Source: CAWJMN01 sp963844055
GTDB lineage: Bacteria; Planctomycetota; Planctomycetia; Pirellulales; Pirellulaceae
DNA: 64,000 bases
Assembly (NCBI GenBank): GCA_963844055.1
Contig: CAWJMN010000002.1
Location: 62,001-126,000 of the forward strand
Direction of reading: 5' to 3'
Shown: piece by piece, positions 19,003 through 28,500 of the stretch
How the letters are laid out: each line of letters opens with the position of its first letter
Position numbering within the stretch: position 1 is the first letter of the stretch
Position numbers and translations under genes: made by a program
Notes under the pieces: generated by a model
What the model was told of the DNA's origin: nothing
The model's database searches: none
Seen by the model: the letters and a program-made list of their open reading frames with translations, nothing else

Positions 19003-19863
19003 TTATTGCGCAATGGCATCGGGGCCTGTCGCTAATTTCTTCTCTTGGGCCAAGCTGCGATACTTGCCACGGCGATAGGTATCGGTGTACCGATAGATGC
19101 GTTCCTTCTCCATTTCATTGTTGCTCCCCGTCCCAATGAGTGCCGTATACGTGTAAAACGTCACGACAACCTTCTCTTTTTCCATCCGCACTTCTGGCGC
19201 CCAGTTTTTAGGCTGCTCACTAAGCCATTTCCAATCGCGCAGCTTGCTCCTTGGCCGTTCAAATGGCTCGGCATTTTCATCTGCCGCCCCCTTCCAGGGA
19301 CTTTGGTCCAATATCGTTTGCATACCCCATTTGATCCCATGCCAGCCACCGCCAAACTCACGAACCTCACGTCGCAATAGTGACGCGTGCAAATAAGACG
19401 CTGGCGAATCATCCCCCTCAATGACTTCCATCACATCATCCAGCGCATCCAGTGGCTTAGGGGGATTCAAAAAATGAGATTCCAGCCGCGGGCAATCCTC
19501 CGCCTCCGGGTAGGCCGCATCTTGGGGAAGTGCCCAAACAAACCCATTGGAGTTCCCATCTTCTTTGAAGATATACGCCCGCAGCACATACCCTTCGCGG
19601 ACCTTCAATTCTGGAAAGGCCGAAAGAATCTTCATCGGATCGACACGACTCTTCGACCAACCATTGGGTGTCTCTTGCGGCAGTTCACCAATCGCCGCTA
19701 CCTTACGGCGGACCTCTCTAATCTCCCGCGCGCTAAAGTGCTTGACCTGCACCTCCCCTTGCCCCGCCTGGGGTTCATCCCCCCAAACAAGATGCAAACA
19801 GGATGCTCCCAGAACTACCACTGCCAAACCAAAAGCACCAAGCTTCGCGAATTGACTTAACAT
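19003..19863 (-). CDS. exported protein of unknown function
   Basis: A protein of 286 residues with a hydrophobic signal segment (FGLAVVVLGASCLHLVWG, residues about 11-28). The rest is hydrophilic and mixed alpha/beta, with no family I recognise. A C-terminal portion reads KEKVVVTFYTYTALIGTGSNN. ATG at 19861-19863 gives the signal at the right place. It faces the exported operon (convergent) and is divergent from the PQQ-like propeller gene. Nothing in the sequence shows its job; an envelope or periplasmic location is the only supported inference. Confidence 0.6.
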   Translation of the reverse strand: MLSQFAKLGAFGLAVVVLGASCLHLVWGDEPQAGQGEVQVKHFSAREIREVRRKVAAIGELPQETPNGWSKSRVDPMKILSAFPELKVREGYVLRAYIFKEDGNSNGFVWALPQDAAYPEAEDCPRLESHFLNPPKPLDALDDVMEVIEGDDSPASYLHASLLRREVREFGGGWHGIKWGMQTILDQSPWKGAADENAEPFERPRSKLRDWKWLSEQPKNWAPEVRMEKEKVVVTFYTYTALIGTGSNNEMEKERIYRYTDTYRRGKYRSLAQEKKLATGPDAIAQ

Positions 19864-20095
19864 CAGACTTCACCCCTATCAGCAATAAGCTCCAGCCAGC
19901 CACGCTACCGCCACAGACGACTTCGATCGCAAACCGCATACCCATATCGCAACTCCACGACACTCAAACTACCCAGATTCACACGCCGCAGAAAAGTGCG
20001 GAAAACAAACGCTCTTTCTAGGCAAAACCGCTGTTTTCAAGATCCTCGGCTGTGCTCTTCAGCACACCTGCGCAGCGACCGCCCACTTCAAAAGA

Positions 20096-20123
20096 TTGCC
20101 TCCCCAATTCACTCCGCTACAAT
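20096..20123 (+). promoter_or_regulatory. possible sigma70-type promoter for the beta-propeller gene
   Basis: TTGCCT at 20096-20101 and TACAAT at 20118-20123 are separated by 16 bases, about 62 bases before the ATG at 20186. The rest of the intergenic stretch 19864-20185 shows no gene or known RNA. A second TACAAT lies a little further downstream, so the assignment is tentative. Confidence 0.35.
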
Positions 20124-20185
20124 GGCGAAGTACCGCACAACTAGTACGTCCTACAATTTCCCCGTTAACCCCAAGGCTTTACTTC

Positions 20186-21517
20186 ATGCGTCTCCAATTC
20201 CTGCGCACCTTTACGCTGATGTTTGTTGGCCTCAGTGCCTGCCAACTAGGCTTCCCCTCACTTTCTCAAGCCGATGAATGGCCCCAATGGATGGGCCCCA
20301 AACGTGATAACATCTGGCGCGAAAAAGGGATCATCGAAAAAATCCCCGAGGACGGTCTCAAAGTCCTTTGGCGTGCCAAAGTCGCTGGCGGCTATGCCGG
20401 ACCTGCCGTCGCCGGTGGCCGCGTCTTTGTGGCTGACTATGTAACTGCCGACAACGTCAAGGTCGACAACTTCTCTCGCAAAGAATTCACCGGTACCGAA
20501 CGCGTTCTCTGCCTTGACGAAAAGACCGGCAAACAAGTCTGGCAGCATGTGTACCCCGTCAAGTACACCGTCTCCTACCCTTCCGGTCCCCGCGTCACCC
20601 CGACCGTTGATGGCGATCGCGTCTATACCATTGGTACCGAAGGCGACCTCTTCTGTTTTGAAGCCGCCACCGGCAAGATCCTGTGGTCCAAGGACTTCAA
20701 GAAAGAGTACAACACCAAGGCTGCCCTCTGGGGTTTCGCCAGCCACCCTCTGATCGATGGCAACAAGCTGATTTGCATCGCCGGTGGCGAAGGCACCCAT
20801 GCCGTCGCCCTTGACAAGCTCACGGGTAAAGAGATTTGGCGCAATGGCACCGCCCCCGAGCAAGGCTATTCACCACCAGTAATCATCAATGCCGCCGGCA
20901 AGCGTCAACTGGTCCTGACTCAGCCCAACCAAATCCGCGCTCTCGATCCCGAAACGGGCGAGACCTACTGGACCACCCCCTACAGCGCTGACAACGGCTC
21001 GATCATCATGACGCCGATCCACTGGAAGGATTACCTGTTTGTCGGTGGCTACAGCAACAAGAACTTGCTGCTCAAACTCGCCAGTGACAAGCCAGGAGTC
21101 GAGGTCGAATGGAAAGACGCCAACAAGCTAGGCATCTCCCCCGTCAACGTCCAGCCTCGTATGGATGGCGATACCCTCTATGGTTTTGACCAAGATGGCC
21201 AGCTCATGGGAATCGAACTCCCCAGCGGCAAACGGCTCTTCGAAACCTCCGCCCCTATTACCAAGCGTAAGCAAGGTTCCGGAACGGCCTTCCTCATCAA
21301 GCACGAAGATCATTACTGGATGTTTAATGAACTTGGTGAACTCGTCCTCGGCAAAATCTCCCCCGACGGCTTTGAGGAACTCGGCCGTACCAAGGTGATT
21401 GAACCCACCAACAATGCCTTTGGCCGTGATGTAGTCTGGTGCGCCCCAGCCTTTGCCAACAAGCACATGTACGTTCGCAACGATGAAGAGTGCATCTGCA
21501 TCGACCTTGCAAAATAG
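20186..21517 (+). CDS. secreted PQQ-type beta-propeller repeat protein
   Basis: A protein of 443 residues. I use the ATG at 20186, which begins a signal peptide (FLRTFTLMFVGLSACQLGFPSLSQA); the longer open frame upstream has no signal. The body opens with WPQWMGPKRDN, the usual start of planctomycete PQQ-like propellers, followed by repeating blades with D..TGK..W cores (LDEKTGKQVWQ, FEAATGKILWSKD, LDKLTGKEIWRNG, LDPETGETYWTT). These are the tryptophan-docking repeats of the eight-bladed BamB/quinoprotein fold. There is no evidence of PQQ binding or dehydrogenase residues, so a structural or binding role in the periplasm is as likely as an enzyme. It is a single gene with its own terminator. 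Confidence 0.85.
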   Translation: MRLQFLRTFTLMFVGLSACQLGFPSLSQADEWPQWMGPKRDNIWREKGIIEKIPEDGLKVLWRAKVAGGYAGPAVAGGRVFVADYVTADNVKVDNFSRKEFTGTERVLCLDEKTGKQVWQHVYPVKYTVSYPSGPRVTPTVDGDRVYTIGTEGDLFCFEAATGKILWSKDFKKEYNTKAALWGFASHPLIDGNKLICIAGGEGTHAVALDKLTGKEIWRNGTAPEQGYSPPVIINAAGKRQLVLTQPNQIRALDPETGETYWTTPYSADNGSIIMTPIHWKDYLFVGGYSNKNLLLKLASDKPGVEVEWKDANKLGISPVNVQPRMDGDTLYGFDQDGQLMGIELPSGKRLFETSAPITKRKQGSGTAFLIKHEDHYWMFNELGELVLGKISPDGFEELGRTKVIEPTNNAFGRDVVWCAPAFANKHMYVRNDEECICIDLAK

Positions 21518-21543
21518 GCCGTTTGCAACTCAAAAAGCCCCGT

Positions 21544-21583
21544 GGCCGGCGATCCACTGCTTGGTGAATCGCTGGCCTTTTTT
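21544..21583 (+). terminator. rho-independent terminator after the beta-propeller gene
   Basis: An imperfect stem of about 14 bp (GGCCGGCGAT with ATCGCTGGCC, one mismatch further in) is followed directly by six T. It lies 27 bases after the stop of the plus-strand gene and before the convergent esterase gene. Confidence 0.8.
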
Positions 21584-21603
21584 ATGCGCATAGCAAACCG
21601 GGC

Positions 21604-22896
21604 TTACTTCCCCTTTTGCTTTTCGAGAAACGGCCACATTGTCGAATGATATGCCTTGTGGTCGCCGCCATGATCAGCCAACGGCATGATCACAAGCTGC
21701 TTCTCCCCTTGCATCTGATTACAAGTCGCCAGCACACCTTCTGCCGGACATACCGTATCCGCTAGGCCAATTCCGACCAGCGCCGGAACCTTCACCCGCG
21801 TCGCAAAGTTCATCGCGTCAAAGTACCTAGCGGCATCGAGCATCTTCTGCTCATTCTTCCCCTGCCAGGTTCGACCCGCCCAATTCGGCCAGCCCGGCGC
21901 ACGCCCCACCTGCTTGCCTGTATGATCGCAGCCCGCAGGAACACTTGCCGCCAGCGCCGTAACTGCCGGATGAATCCCAGCGGTCACAATCGCCTGGTAT
22001 CCACCCTGGCTTCCCCCATGCACCACTAGCGCCCCATCCTTTTTCCAGTCAGGGTGCTGCGTAAGATAGTCAACCGCTCGCCGACATGAAAGGAACATTC
22101 GCAGGAAGTAGCTCGTCTCGCGATCATCATTCCCAATCCCCGGATAATCATTGAGCTCCTTCCCTGCCTTGGCCTGATAAAAGGCTTCCTTCTCATCAAT
22201 CGGCAAGTCATGTGCCGAAATGTTCATCGCCAGCCACCCCTGCCGTGCATACCCTAGCACCCAGTCCTTTTGCAGCGGATAAACCCCTGCCCATTGCACT
22301 TGTAACAGAGCTGGCAAGTTCGTCTTTCCAGCAGGTTTGGCAATCTGCCCATAAATCTTCGTTCCGCGAATATTCCCTAGCGTGATCTTGTAATACTCAA
22401 CCTTGTCATCTCCCACATCCACACGCTCTAGCTTGGCATCCATCGGAACCGCATCAAGCTCCGCGATCTTGGCTTTCCAAAATGCGTCAAAGTCCTCCGG
22501 TACCGGCGCCGATGCCACAATCTTCTCCGGCGCAAATGCAGCGCCGCTAAACACCACCATCTCCTTGTCCGCTCCGGCAGGTTTAAACTTCACCTGCGCC
22601 AACAGCGTTCCCACATCTTCGCGTTTGCCGCTGAACTGCGACTTCCCTTCTGTCAGGGCCAACTCTCCCTTGGCAACTTCTTTCAGACCACCAAGCAGCA
22701 CCGCGTACGAAGCAGTCCCTGCCAGCGGCTTATCATCCTCCGTGATGGTAACACTCCACGTCACCGTATCCCCCGGCTGGTAAATGCCCGACGCCACATT
22801 CGGGATCACCTGAACCTTGGGAGCCGCTTCACAGACGGCCATCGTCCAGCAAAAACTCACCACCAAGCTCAACCAACCCGCACACCGTTTCACCAT
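21604..22896 (-). CDS. acetyl-xylan-esterase-like alpha/beta hydrolase
   Basis: A secreted protein of 430 residues: a signal peptide (1-24, ending CEAA), an N-terminal beta-sandwich (about 30-120) and a cephalosporin-C deacetylase/acetyl-xylan esterase (AXE1) type alpha/beta-hydrolase domain (about 130-425). The nucleophile elbow is GGSQGG with Ser296; likely partners are Asp380 in GLADTVCPAEG and a histidine near 409-413 in PLADHGGDH. VPEDFDAFWKAK at about 132 is the usual beginning of the AXE1 domain. It probably removes acetyl groups from plant or algal polysaccharides in the periplasm or outside the cell. A good ribosome site (GGAGG) precedes the ATG. No polysaccharide-utilisation partner is adjacent apart from the propeller gene facing it. 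Confidence 0.85.
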   Translation of the reverse strand: MVKRCAGWLSLVVSFCWTMAVCEAAPKVQVIPNVASGIYQPGDTVTWSVTITEDDKPLAGTASYAVLLGGLKEVAKGELALTEGKSQFSGKREDVGTLLAQVKFKPAGADKEMVVFSGAAFAPEKIVASAPVPEDFDAFWKAKIAELDAVPMDAKLERVDVGDDKVEYYKITLGNIRGTKIYGQIAKPAGKTNLPALLQVQWAGVYPLQKDWVLGYARQGWLAMNISAHDLPIDEKEAFYQAKAGKELNDYPGIGNDDRETSYFLRMFLSCRRAVDYLTQHPDWKKDGALVVHGGSQGGYQAIVTAGIHPAVTALAASVPAGCDHTGKQVGRAPGWPNWAGRTWQGKNEQKMLDAARYFDAMNFATRVKVPALVGIGLADTVCPAEGVLATCNQMQGEKQLVIMPLADHGGDHKAYHSTMWPFLEKQKGK

Positions 22897-23034
22897 AGTC
22901 GATAACCTCCAAGAAGATGCAGCAAAAAGCGTCGCTCCGCTGTTTTAGCCCATTGCTTGGCCTCACGCCAGTTACAGTGACGCCTCAAATTGCCCTCAAA
23001 AGAAAAGGGCAACGCATCGCCTAAGAAATGCCAT

Positions 23035-24390
23035 TTACGGCGTGCGAATCAGCAGCTCTCCCAGCAATTCCGGCTCAGGAAAATTGCCCAGCATATAAGT
23101 ATTCCGGCCATCCTCAATGACGACCTTTCGTACCACCGGTGGCCCCACCACGATCCCTGCAGCATTGGCCGGATCAAGCGCAATTTGATGCTCACCGGCC
23201 GGCAATTCGATTCGCAGCACCTGAATTTTGTCCGGCAACAACTGCCACGATCGCGTGTCAGGCTTCTCCACGGCTTCCCAGACCATCTCCGTTACATCCA
23301 CCAAAACATTGGGGAACGATTGCTTCGATACCCCCATCGATTGCTTGGCCGCAACGGCAGCCCCCTTCTTAACAATTCGACGTGCGACAGCCTTTCCCAC
23401 AATCTGTGGGAAGATTGCCGCATACTGCTCGGTAGCCAACTTCGTCACATCCGTGATCGTTTGGGTCATTCCAATCGGCTGCTCATCCACTGCTACGCCA
23501 ATACCAGCAACGCGATTCGCCTGGGCCATCACCTGTGGCACTTCGATCGGAGCAATGCTGTACGGAACACTCGGGTCACAAGTCATCCCCAGCACAAACG
23601 AGGCCGCTTGCAACGCTGCCGAAGATGGAACCTCAACCACCGCTTGTTTCACAGGCCCCTTCCCCACCAAGGCAAACACATACAGCACTCCATTCCCCTT
23701 CTGAGAGTGAACGCCACTACGTGCCCGCTCCAAATCGACAGGCCCACTAACAAACTCGGGCTGCCAACTGCATACTTCCACATAAGATCGCTCAACATCA
23801 TCATACGACCGATGTGTTGACTCCCTTAAGATGCCCCGCAAATACGGCGCCAGGGCCACTCGCTGGTAATGCTGCTTGGGGTTTTCGCCATCCGGTCCCT
23901 TTCCCGCATCAATGATCTTCTGCTGCTTGTCGATCATCTGCAGGCAATACGCCTCGGTGTCGCCTCCATCTTCAAACAGGTTGGACAGCGCCAAAAAGGC
24001 CCGCACCAAAACCTTCTCGTAATCTTCCCCCTCATACGCAATCGCATTTTCATCCGTCAAATACGATCCCGTCCGCTCGGTTAGTCCCTTCCCCTCATTC
24101 GCATCAAATTGGTCGCGCACCTCGCGCAGCTTCTGTTCGGCCGTGCGCGCGTCCCCCCTGGTCAAAGCAATGATCGCTTGATCCAATTTGAACATATCTT
24201 TTGCTTGGCGATCTTTCTTCACCGCTTCTGCGGCCATCGCTTCGGCCTTCGGCAGATCGCCGACATAGAATGCATGCCGAATTTGCTCCGCCCGTGTGGT
24301 GTAGCGTGCACACCCACTGTTCAGCAGCACTCCGCAGGCAAAGAAGAGAAGCACCGCGGCATAACAGCCACTCTTTCGCGTGCTTCTCAT
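23035..24390 (-). CDS. COG3014-like lipoprotein
   Basis: A protein of 451 residues from the ATG at 24390, chosen because GAGGAG lies about 8 bases upstream and a lipoprotein signal follows (FFACGVLLNSGC, lipobox Cys). The mature part starts with helical, TPR-like pairs (AEQIRHAFYVGDLPKAEAMAAEAV), then a beta-rich half with NGVLYVFALVGKGPVK and YSIAPIEVP, then a helical stretch with VARRIVKKGAAVAAKQ. This overall plan matches the COG3014 lipoproteins that, in gamma-proteobacteria, are encoded next to ycfL and lpoB. Here the next gene upstream is indeed an LpoB-like lipoprotein, 60 bases away in the same direction. The family call rests on pattern and context; function is unproven, but a role in envelope assembly is likely. 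Confidence 0.65.
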   Translation of the reverse strand: MRSTRKSGCYAAVLLFFACGVLLNSGCARYTTRAEQIRHAFYVGDLPKAEAMAAEAVKKDRQAKDMFKLDQAIIALTRGDARTAEQKLREVRDQFDANEGKGLTERTGSYLTDENAIAYEGEDYEKVLVRAFLALSNLFEDGGDTEAYCLQMIDKQQKIIDAGKGPDGENPKQHYQRVALAPYLRGILRESTHRSYDDVERSYVEVCSWQPEFVSGPVDLERARSGVHSQKGNGVLYVFALVGKGPVKQAVVEVPSSAALQAASFVLGMTCDPSVPYSIAPIEVPQVMAQANRVAGIGVAVDEQPIGMTQTITDVTKLATEQYAAIFPQIVGKAVARRIVKKGAAVAAKQSMGVSKQSFPNVLVDVTEMVWEAVEKPDTRSWQLLPDKIQVLRIELPAGEHQIALDPANAAGIVVGPPVVRKVVIEDGRNTYMLGNFPEPELLGELLIRTP

Positions 24391-24449
24391 TCGTGACGAC
24401 TCCTCAACCCACACAACCCATCATCGACGAACCCCGTTCAGCACCGCTC

Positions 24450-25142
24450 TTACTTGCCGAACGGCCACCCTTTCGACAATGTCCGGCTCGTCCAAGAGTG
24501 ATGATACCCCTTGCTGATCGTTGCCGACTGCTTGTCCTGTTCGCCCGTATTCACGTTGATAAGCTCCAGCGTCAACAAATAGTCGCGCTGATAATCCTTA
24601 TTCGACTCCGTCGTCCCCGAAGTCAGTTTGGCAAAAAGCAAATAGTCAAATGGCTGTCCTTGTCGCTGCAGGGCTGCTGTAAATGCGGCCATATGATCCG
24701 GCAGCAACAACTGGTCCGGACGCAGGCGTGCTTCACGCAGTCCCGCTTCGACATACCGGCCGTTAATCGAGGTTACGCTCGGACTTTCCAAAAGCTGCGA
24801 ATCGATCTTCTCATAGATCTGCGCTTTAAAGTCACCAATCTCTTCGGCCGTGTAGTTTTCTACACCCACAAAGCAGACCCGAATCCGGTCCGGCGGTGCC
24901 ATCTCATTCGAACCAGAAACCTGAACATGTTCAGGAACCTGATGCCGTGCCAGCAACTTGCTCACCGACTCTTCAATCAGTGGCCCATACGTCTCTTGGC
25001 CGGCCTTGTGGCTTCCGACCATTTGCTTGTCGCCTGGCTTGATGACGCGGGCATACTGCTTGCCGCCCTTGCAACCCACCAAGAAACCAACAACGGTGCA
25101 CACAGTAAAGACGGCGCACCACACTCGAATATCATGACGCAT
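24450..25142 (-). CDS. LpoB-like outer-membrane lipoprotein
   Basis: A protein of 230 residues from the ATG at 25142, which has AAAGGA upstream and begins a lipoprotein signal (VVGFLVGC, Cys24). The mature domain carries the LpoB pattern: RIRVCFVGVENYTAEEIG, then FKAQIYEKIDSQLLESPSVTSI, GLREARLRPDQLLLPDHMAAFTAAL, and FDYLLFAKLTSGT, ending in a strand with YLLTLELINVNTGE. In E. coli, LpoB is an outer-membrane lipoprotein that reaches through the periplasm to activate the peptidoglycan synthase PBP1B. It forms a pair with the COG3014-like lipoprotein downstream. No penicillin-binding protein is in the window, so the partner here is unknown. Confidence 0.7.
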   Translation of the reverse strand: MRHDIRVWCAVFTVCTVVGFLVGCKGGKQYARVIKPGDKQMVGSHKAGQETYGPLIEESVSKLLARHQVPEHVQVSGSNEMAPPDRIRVCFVGVENYTAEEIGDFKAQIYEKIDSQLLESPSVTSINGRYVEAGLREARLRPDQLLLPDHMAAFTAALQRQGQPFDYLLFAKLTSGTTESNKDYQRDYLLTLELINVNTGEQDKQSATISKGYHHSWTSRTLSKGWPFGK

Positions 25143-25534
25143 GGGAATCCTTTCCCGATCAATCGCATAAGGCAACAACTCGCAACCTCACTAACAGGAA
25201 CCATCCTTGGCCCTGCTTATTCCATACGCTCGGCGGACAATTCCTCTTGCCCGTCACTAGGCAAGAACACTTCATCACCGCGCGCAAAGGTTGCTTTCTT
25301 TCATATCGACCAACTTCCGCCCTTCCCTAGGAAGGGCTCACGGAATTACGCATCGGCCGACCCAAGATCATAAGCCAACGCACTTTACAGAGCGAGATCA
25401 AACGACCTTGCATCCCCGCTTCAATGCCTAAAATCCCTCAGCAGCGGCATCTCGCTGAGCACGCATGTACGCCACTTTGCGCAGGCGCACATGCCGATTT
25501 ACGTTCGTTTTATGCTGAGCACTACATTGCCAGC
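25143..25534. other. 392-bp intergenic region with two hairpins
   Basis: Lies between the LpoB-like gene and the end of the giant PVC-type gene, both on the minus strand. Two hairpins sit close together: CTCAGC(A)GCG / CGCTGAG near 25437-25459, and CATGTACGCC / GGCGCACATG at 25464-25493. Neither has a T-run; they may mark the 3' end of the giant gene's transcript. No coding sequence is seen. Confidence 0.4.
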
Positions 25535-28500
25535 CTATTTCGCCGGCAAAGACTCCAGGTAAGCCAAGATCGCAGCAAGCTCCTTTGCCGTCAGCTTGTC
25601 AGCCAATCCTTGTGGCATCACCGACAGCTCTTTCTTTTTCCGCTGTTCGATCGAGTCCTTAGGAATCACAGTGGTCACACCATTGCCGGCCCGCAATTCC
25701 ACTTCTTCGCCGGACTCTCGCACCACAAAGCCCTCATACGTCAGCCCTTCATCCGTCACAAAGAGCTGCGTCTCAAATCCTTGCGCGATTTTCGCACTAG
25801 GACGCAAGATCGACTCGACCAGTTCCGGCCGTTTGTACCGTGCCGATATGCCAGCCAACAGCGGCCCCTTCAAAGGCTGCCCAGCGGCCGTCGTATGACA
25901 GCTCACACACCCTTGGCGTGCAAATAGCCGTTCACCAATCTTTTTATCACCTGCTTCGCTTAGCACAAACTTCGTGACATCTTCAATCGCTTGCGTATTG
26001 ATCTCCACACGTGGCTTCCCATCGTTGACCAATCCCACATCCAACCCCAGCGATTGATAAGCCGCATTGGCTGCTTGCTTAACGGTCTCATCCTTGCTCT
26101 CACGCAAGTGGCCAATTTCAAGGGCGTACTTTTCCAGCTTCGCCAGAGCAACCCCCTTCAGCAACGTCGGAGCAGCCGCCGGATTCATCCAGCTCTTCTC
26201 CAGCCACTTCGCCACATCAGCCGCTCCACCATAGTTTTCCGCAACCAATAGCGCAAAGGCTCCCCATAACTTGGCCGGCCCCTTCACCTCTTCCGATACG
26301 ACAGCCTGTTGCCACTTGGCCACATCCGCCACAATCTCCTTGCGTTTGGCCAACTCGATACACTCGCTCACCAAGTCATTGTTCGGATTGCTTTCTGACA
26401 ACACGGCTGCCGCCGTACCAATGGCAAGCTCTCGCTGCTCTGGGTTCTGGTAACCTTGCAAGGTTCGCAGGGCCGCCAATCGCTGCGGCACCTCTAGCCC
26501 CGAATTCGTCACCATCTGCGCCACAATCGCCAGTGCCTCTGTCGGCAACTCCTTCTTCCCCAGTAGCAATCGCCCGGCCACCATGGCCGATTCCGGCGAA
26601 TCCTTAGCCAGCTTCAAAACAATCGCCGTCGTATCTCCCAGTTCAACACGGTGCCGCTGCAGTTCCAGCAGCAACCATTTCGCATCGTCACCTTGGCTGT
26701 TAGAAAGCCGGTTTACCAAAAAGGCCTTCGCAGCTTCCGTCCCCGACCAATCGGTCAGCTTGTAATAAGGGCCACGTGTGTCAGGTCGCGTCCCCCACCA
26801 AGAACCATCCCACGTCGCTTCCGTCTGGGTCAACCGGCAAATGGCCGTCAAAATCGGCTGCACTTTTTCAGCAGACATCGGCTGACTTGCAATCGCCGTC
26901 AACTCCTTCAGCACCGATTCCTCATGCATCCGCCCCAAGGTCCGAGCAATGCTTGCAACCGCTCGTTCATTTCCCGAAGCAGCCAGTGACTTCTTCAATG
27001 CTTCCAAGCATTCGCCAGCAGACTTCATTGCAACCAGCGAATTGGCGGCCACATGGGCCACAAGTGGGTCCTGATCAGCAACCAGCGTCACCAACTTCTG
27101 TACATCACTGCTGCTAGTTTGCACGCGAGGCATCCCCCATGCAGCAATTAGTCGCACCCGTGGATTTTCATCATTCAGGCACTTCACAACCACCTCTGCC
27201 GGCACTTCTTTCGCCAACCGCTTATCATCTACTAAGGCCCGCAAGGCAAACTCACGCAGTTCGGCTTTCTCCAACATGCCCACAAGCTTCGGCGTTGCGG
27301 CCGAGCCTGCTAGTTGCCGCAGCGTAAAGATCGCCGCCACGCGAGCGGGCATACCCGCCGACGACAAAGCCACTTTTTCCAGGTCTGCGACGGCATCACC
27401 TGCCTTGGCACCACGTCGCAATAGCTCTCGCTGCGCCGCTTCACGCCAAATCGCACTTTCGCTTCCGACAAGTCCTACAAGTTCGGTCAGTGTTTGCTTT
27501 TGAAGATCTTTCCCCGCGCTACCAGCAAGCGGGACCAACTCCTTCACTGGAGTCAAACAAGCCACAAATCCAACGTTCGGCCCACTAAATGTAAATCCAC
27601 CATCACGCCAACTACTAACGTAAACTCGGCCTGCACCATCAATATCCATGTCCGTCGGACGTGGAATCTCGCAAAACGATTCCTGCTCAGCTTCAAACCC
27701 CGCCCCCTTCGCCTTCATCGGGTGGAAATAAACAATGCTCCGACCCCAATCACACGTATAAAGCCCGTTGCTCCACTTCGCAGTCTCACCCTCTTTGGCA
27801 AACCGCTTCTCATCGATGTACATGCTTCCGCAAGGTGAACCACCGCCGTAATCTGCCAGCGGCTGAACAATCTCTTCTGGAAAGTTGATGAACAAGCGAG
27901 GATACCCATAATTCCCACTAGGAATCACATGGCTCAAACGCACATTCCATCCACCACCGTCATTCGTATTGTCCCGCGTGTACAAATTCATCAGCGGATC
28001 AACCGCAACGTCATAGATATTCCGCTGACCTTGCGAAACCAACTCCAGCCCCGATCCATCAGTCCGCACGCGAGCCACGCCACCACCAAACAATTGCAAA
28101 TGGGTTCCATCCTTGCCAACAGCATCAACAAACCCATAGTCACCGACCGCCACATACAGATTGCCGTCAATTCCCAACCGCATGCCGTTTGTCGTATGAT
28201 CCGCACCACGTTTTTTCAGATCAAAACCAATCCCATCAACAAGCACTTCCTTACGCTCGCTCTTTCCATCCCCATCTTCATCATAAAAAGCGGTTAGCTG
28301 CGGCGGATGCAGTACATAAACCATCTTTCCGTCGACACAGATGCCGCGTGGGCTATCCATCTCTGCAAACGTCACAAAATTATCTGCCTCGCCATCTCCA
28401 TCTTCGTCACGAGCCCGAACAATGCGTCCCCGACTCGGCTTCGCATCGATAGATCCGTTCTCATCAACGCCGATATAAACATCTCCCTGCGGCGTGCACG

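Noticed and set aside
22990..23820. A 276-codon plus-strand open frame
   Set aside because: Antisense to the COG3014-like gene; low-complexity His/Arg/Leu translation.
24201..25373. A 390-codon plus-strand open frame
   Set aside because: It lies antisense to the COG3014-like and LpoB-like genes, both of which have signals and ribosome sites. The translation has no family features and is His/Arg-rich shadow sequence.
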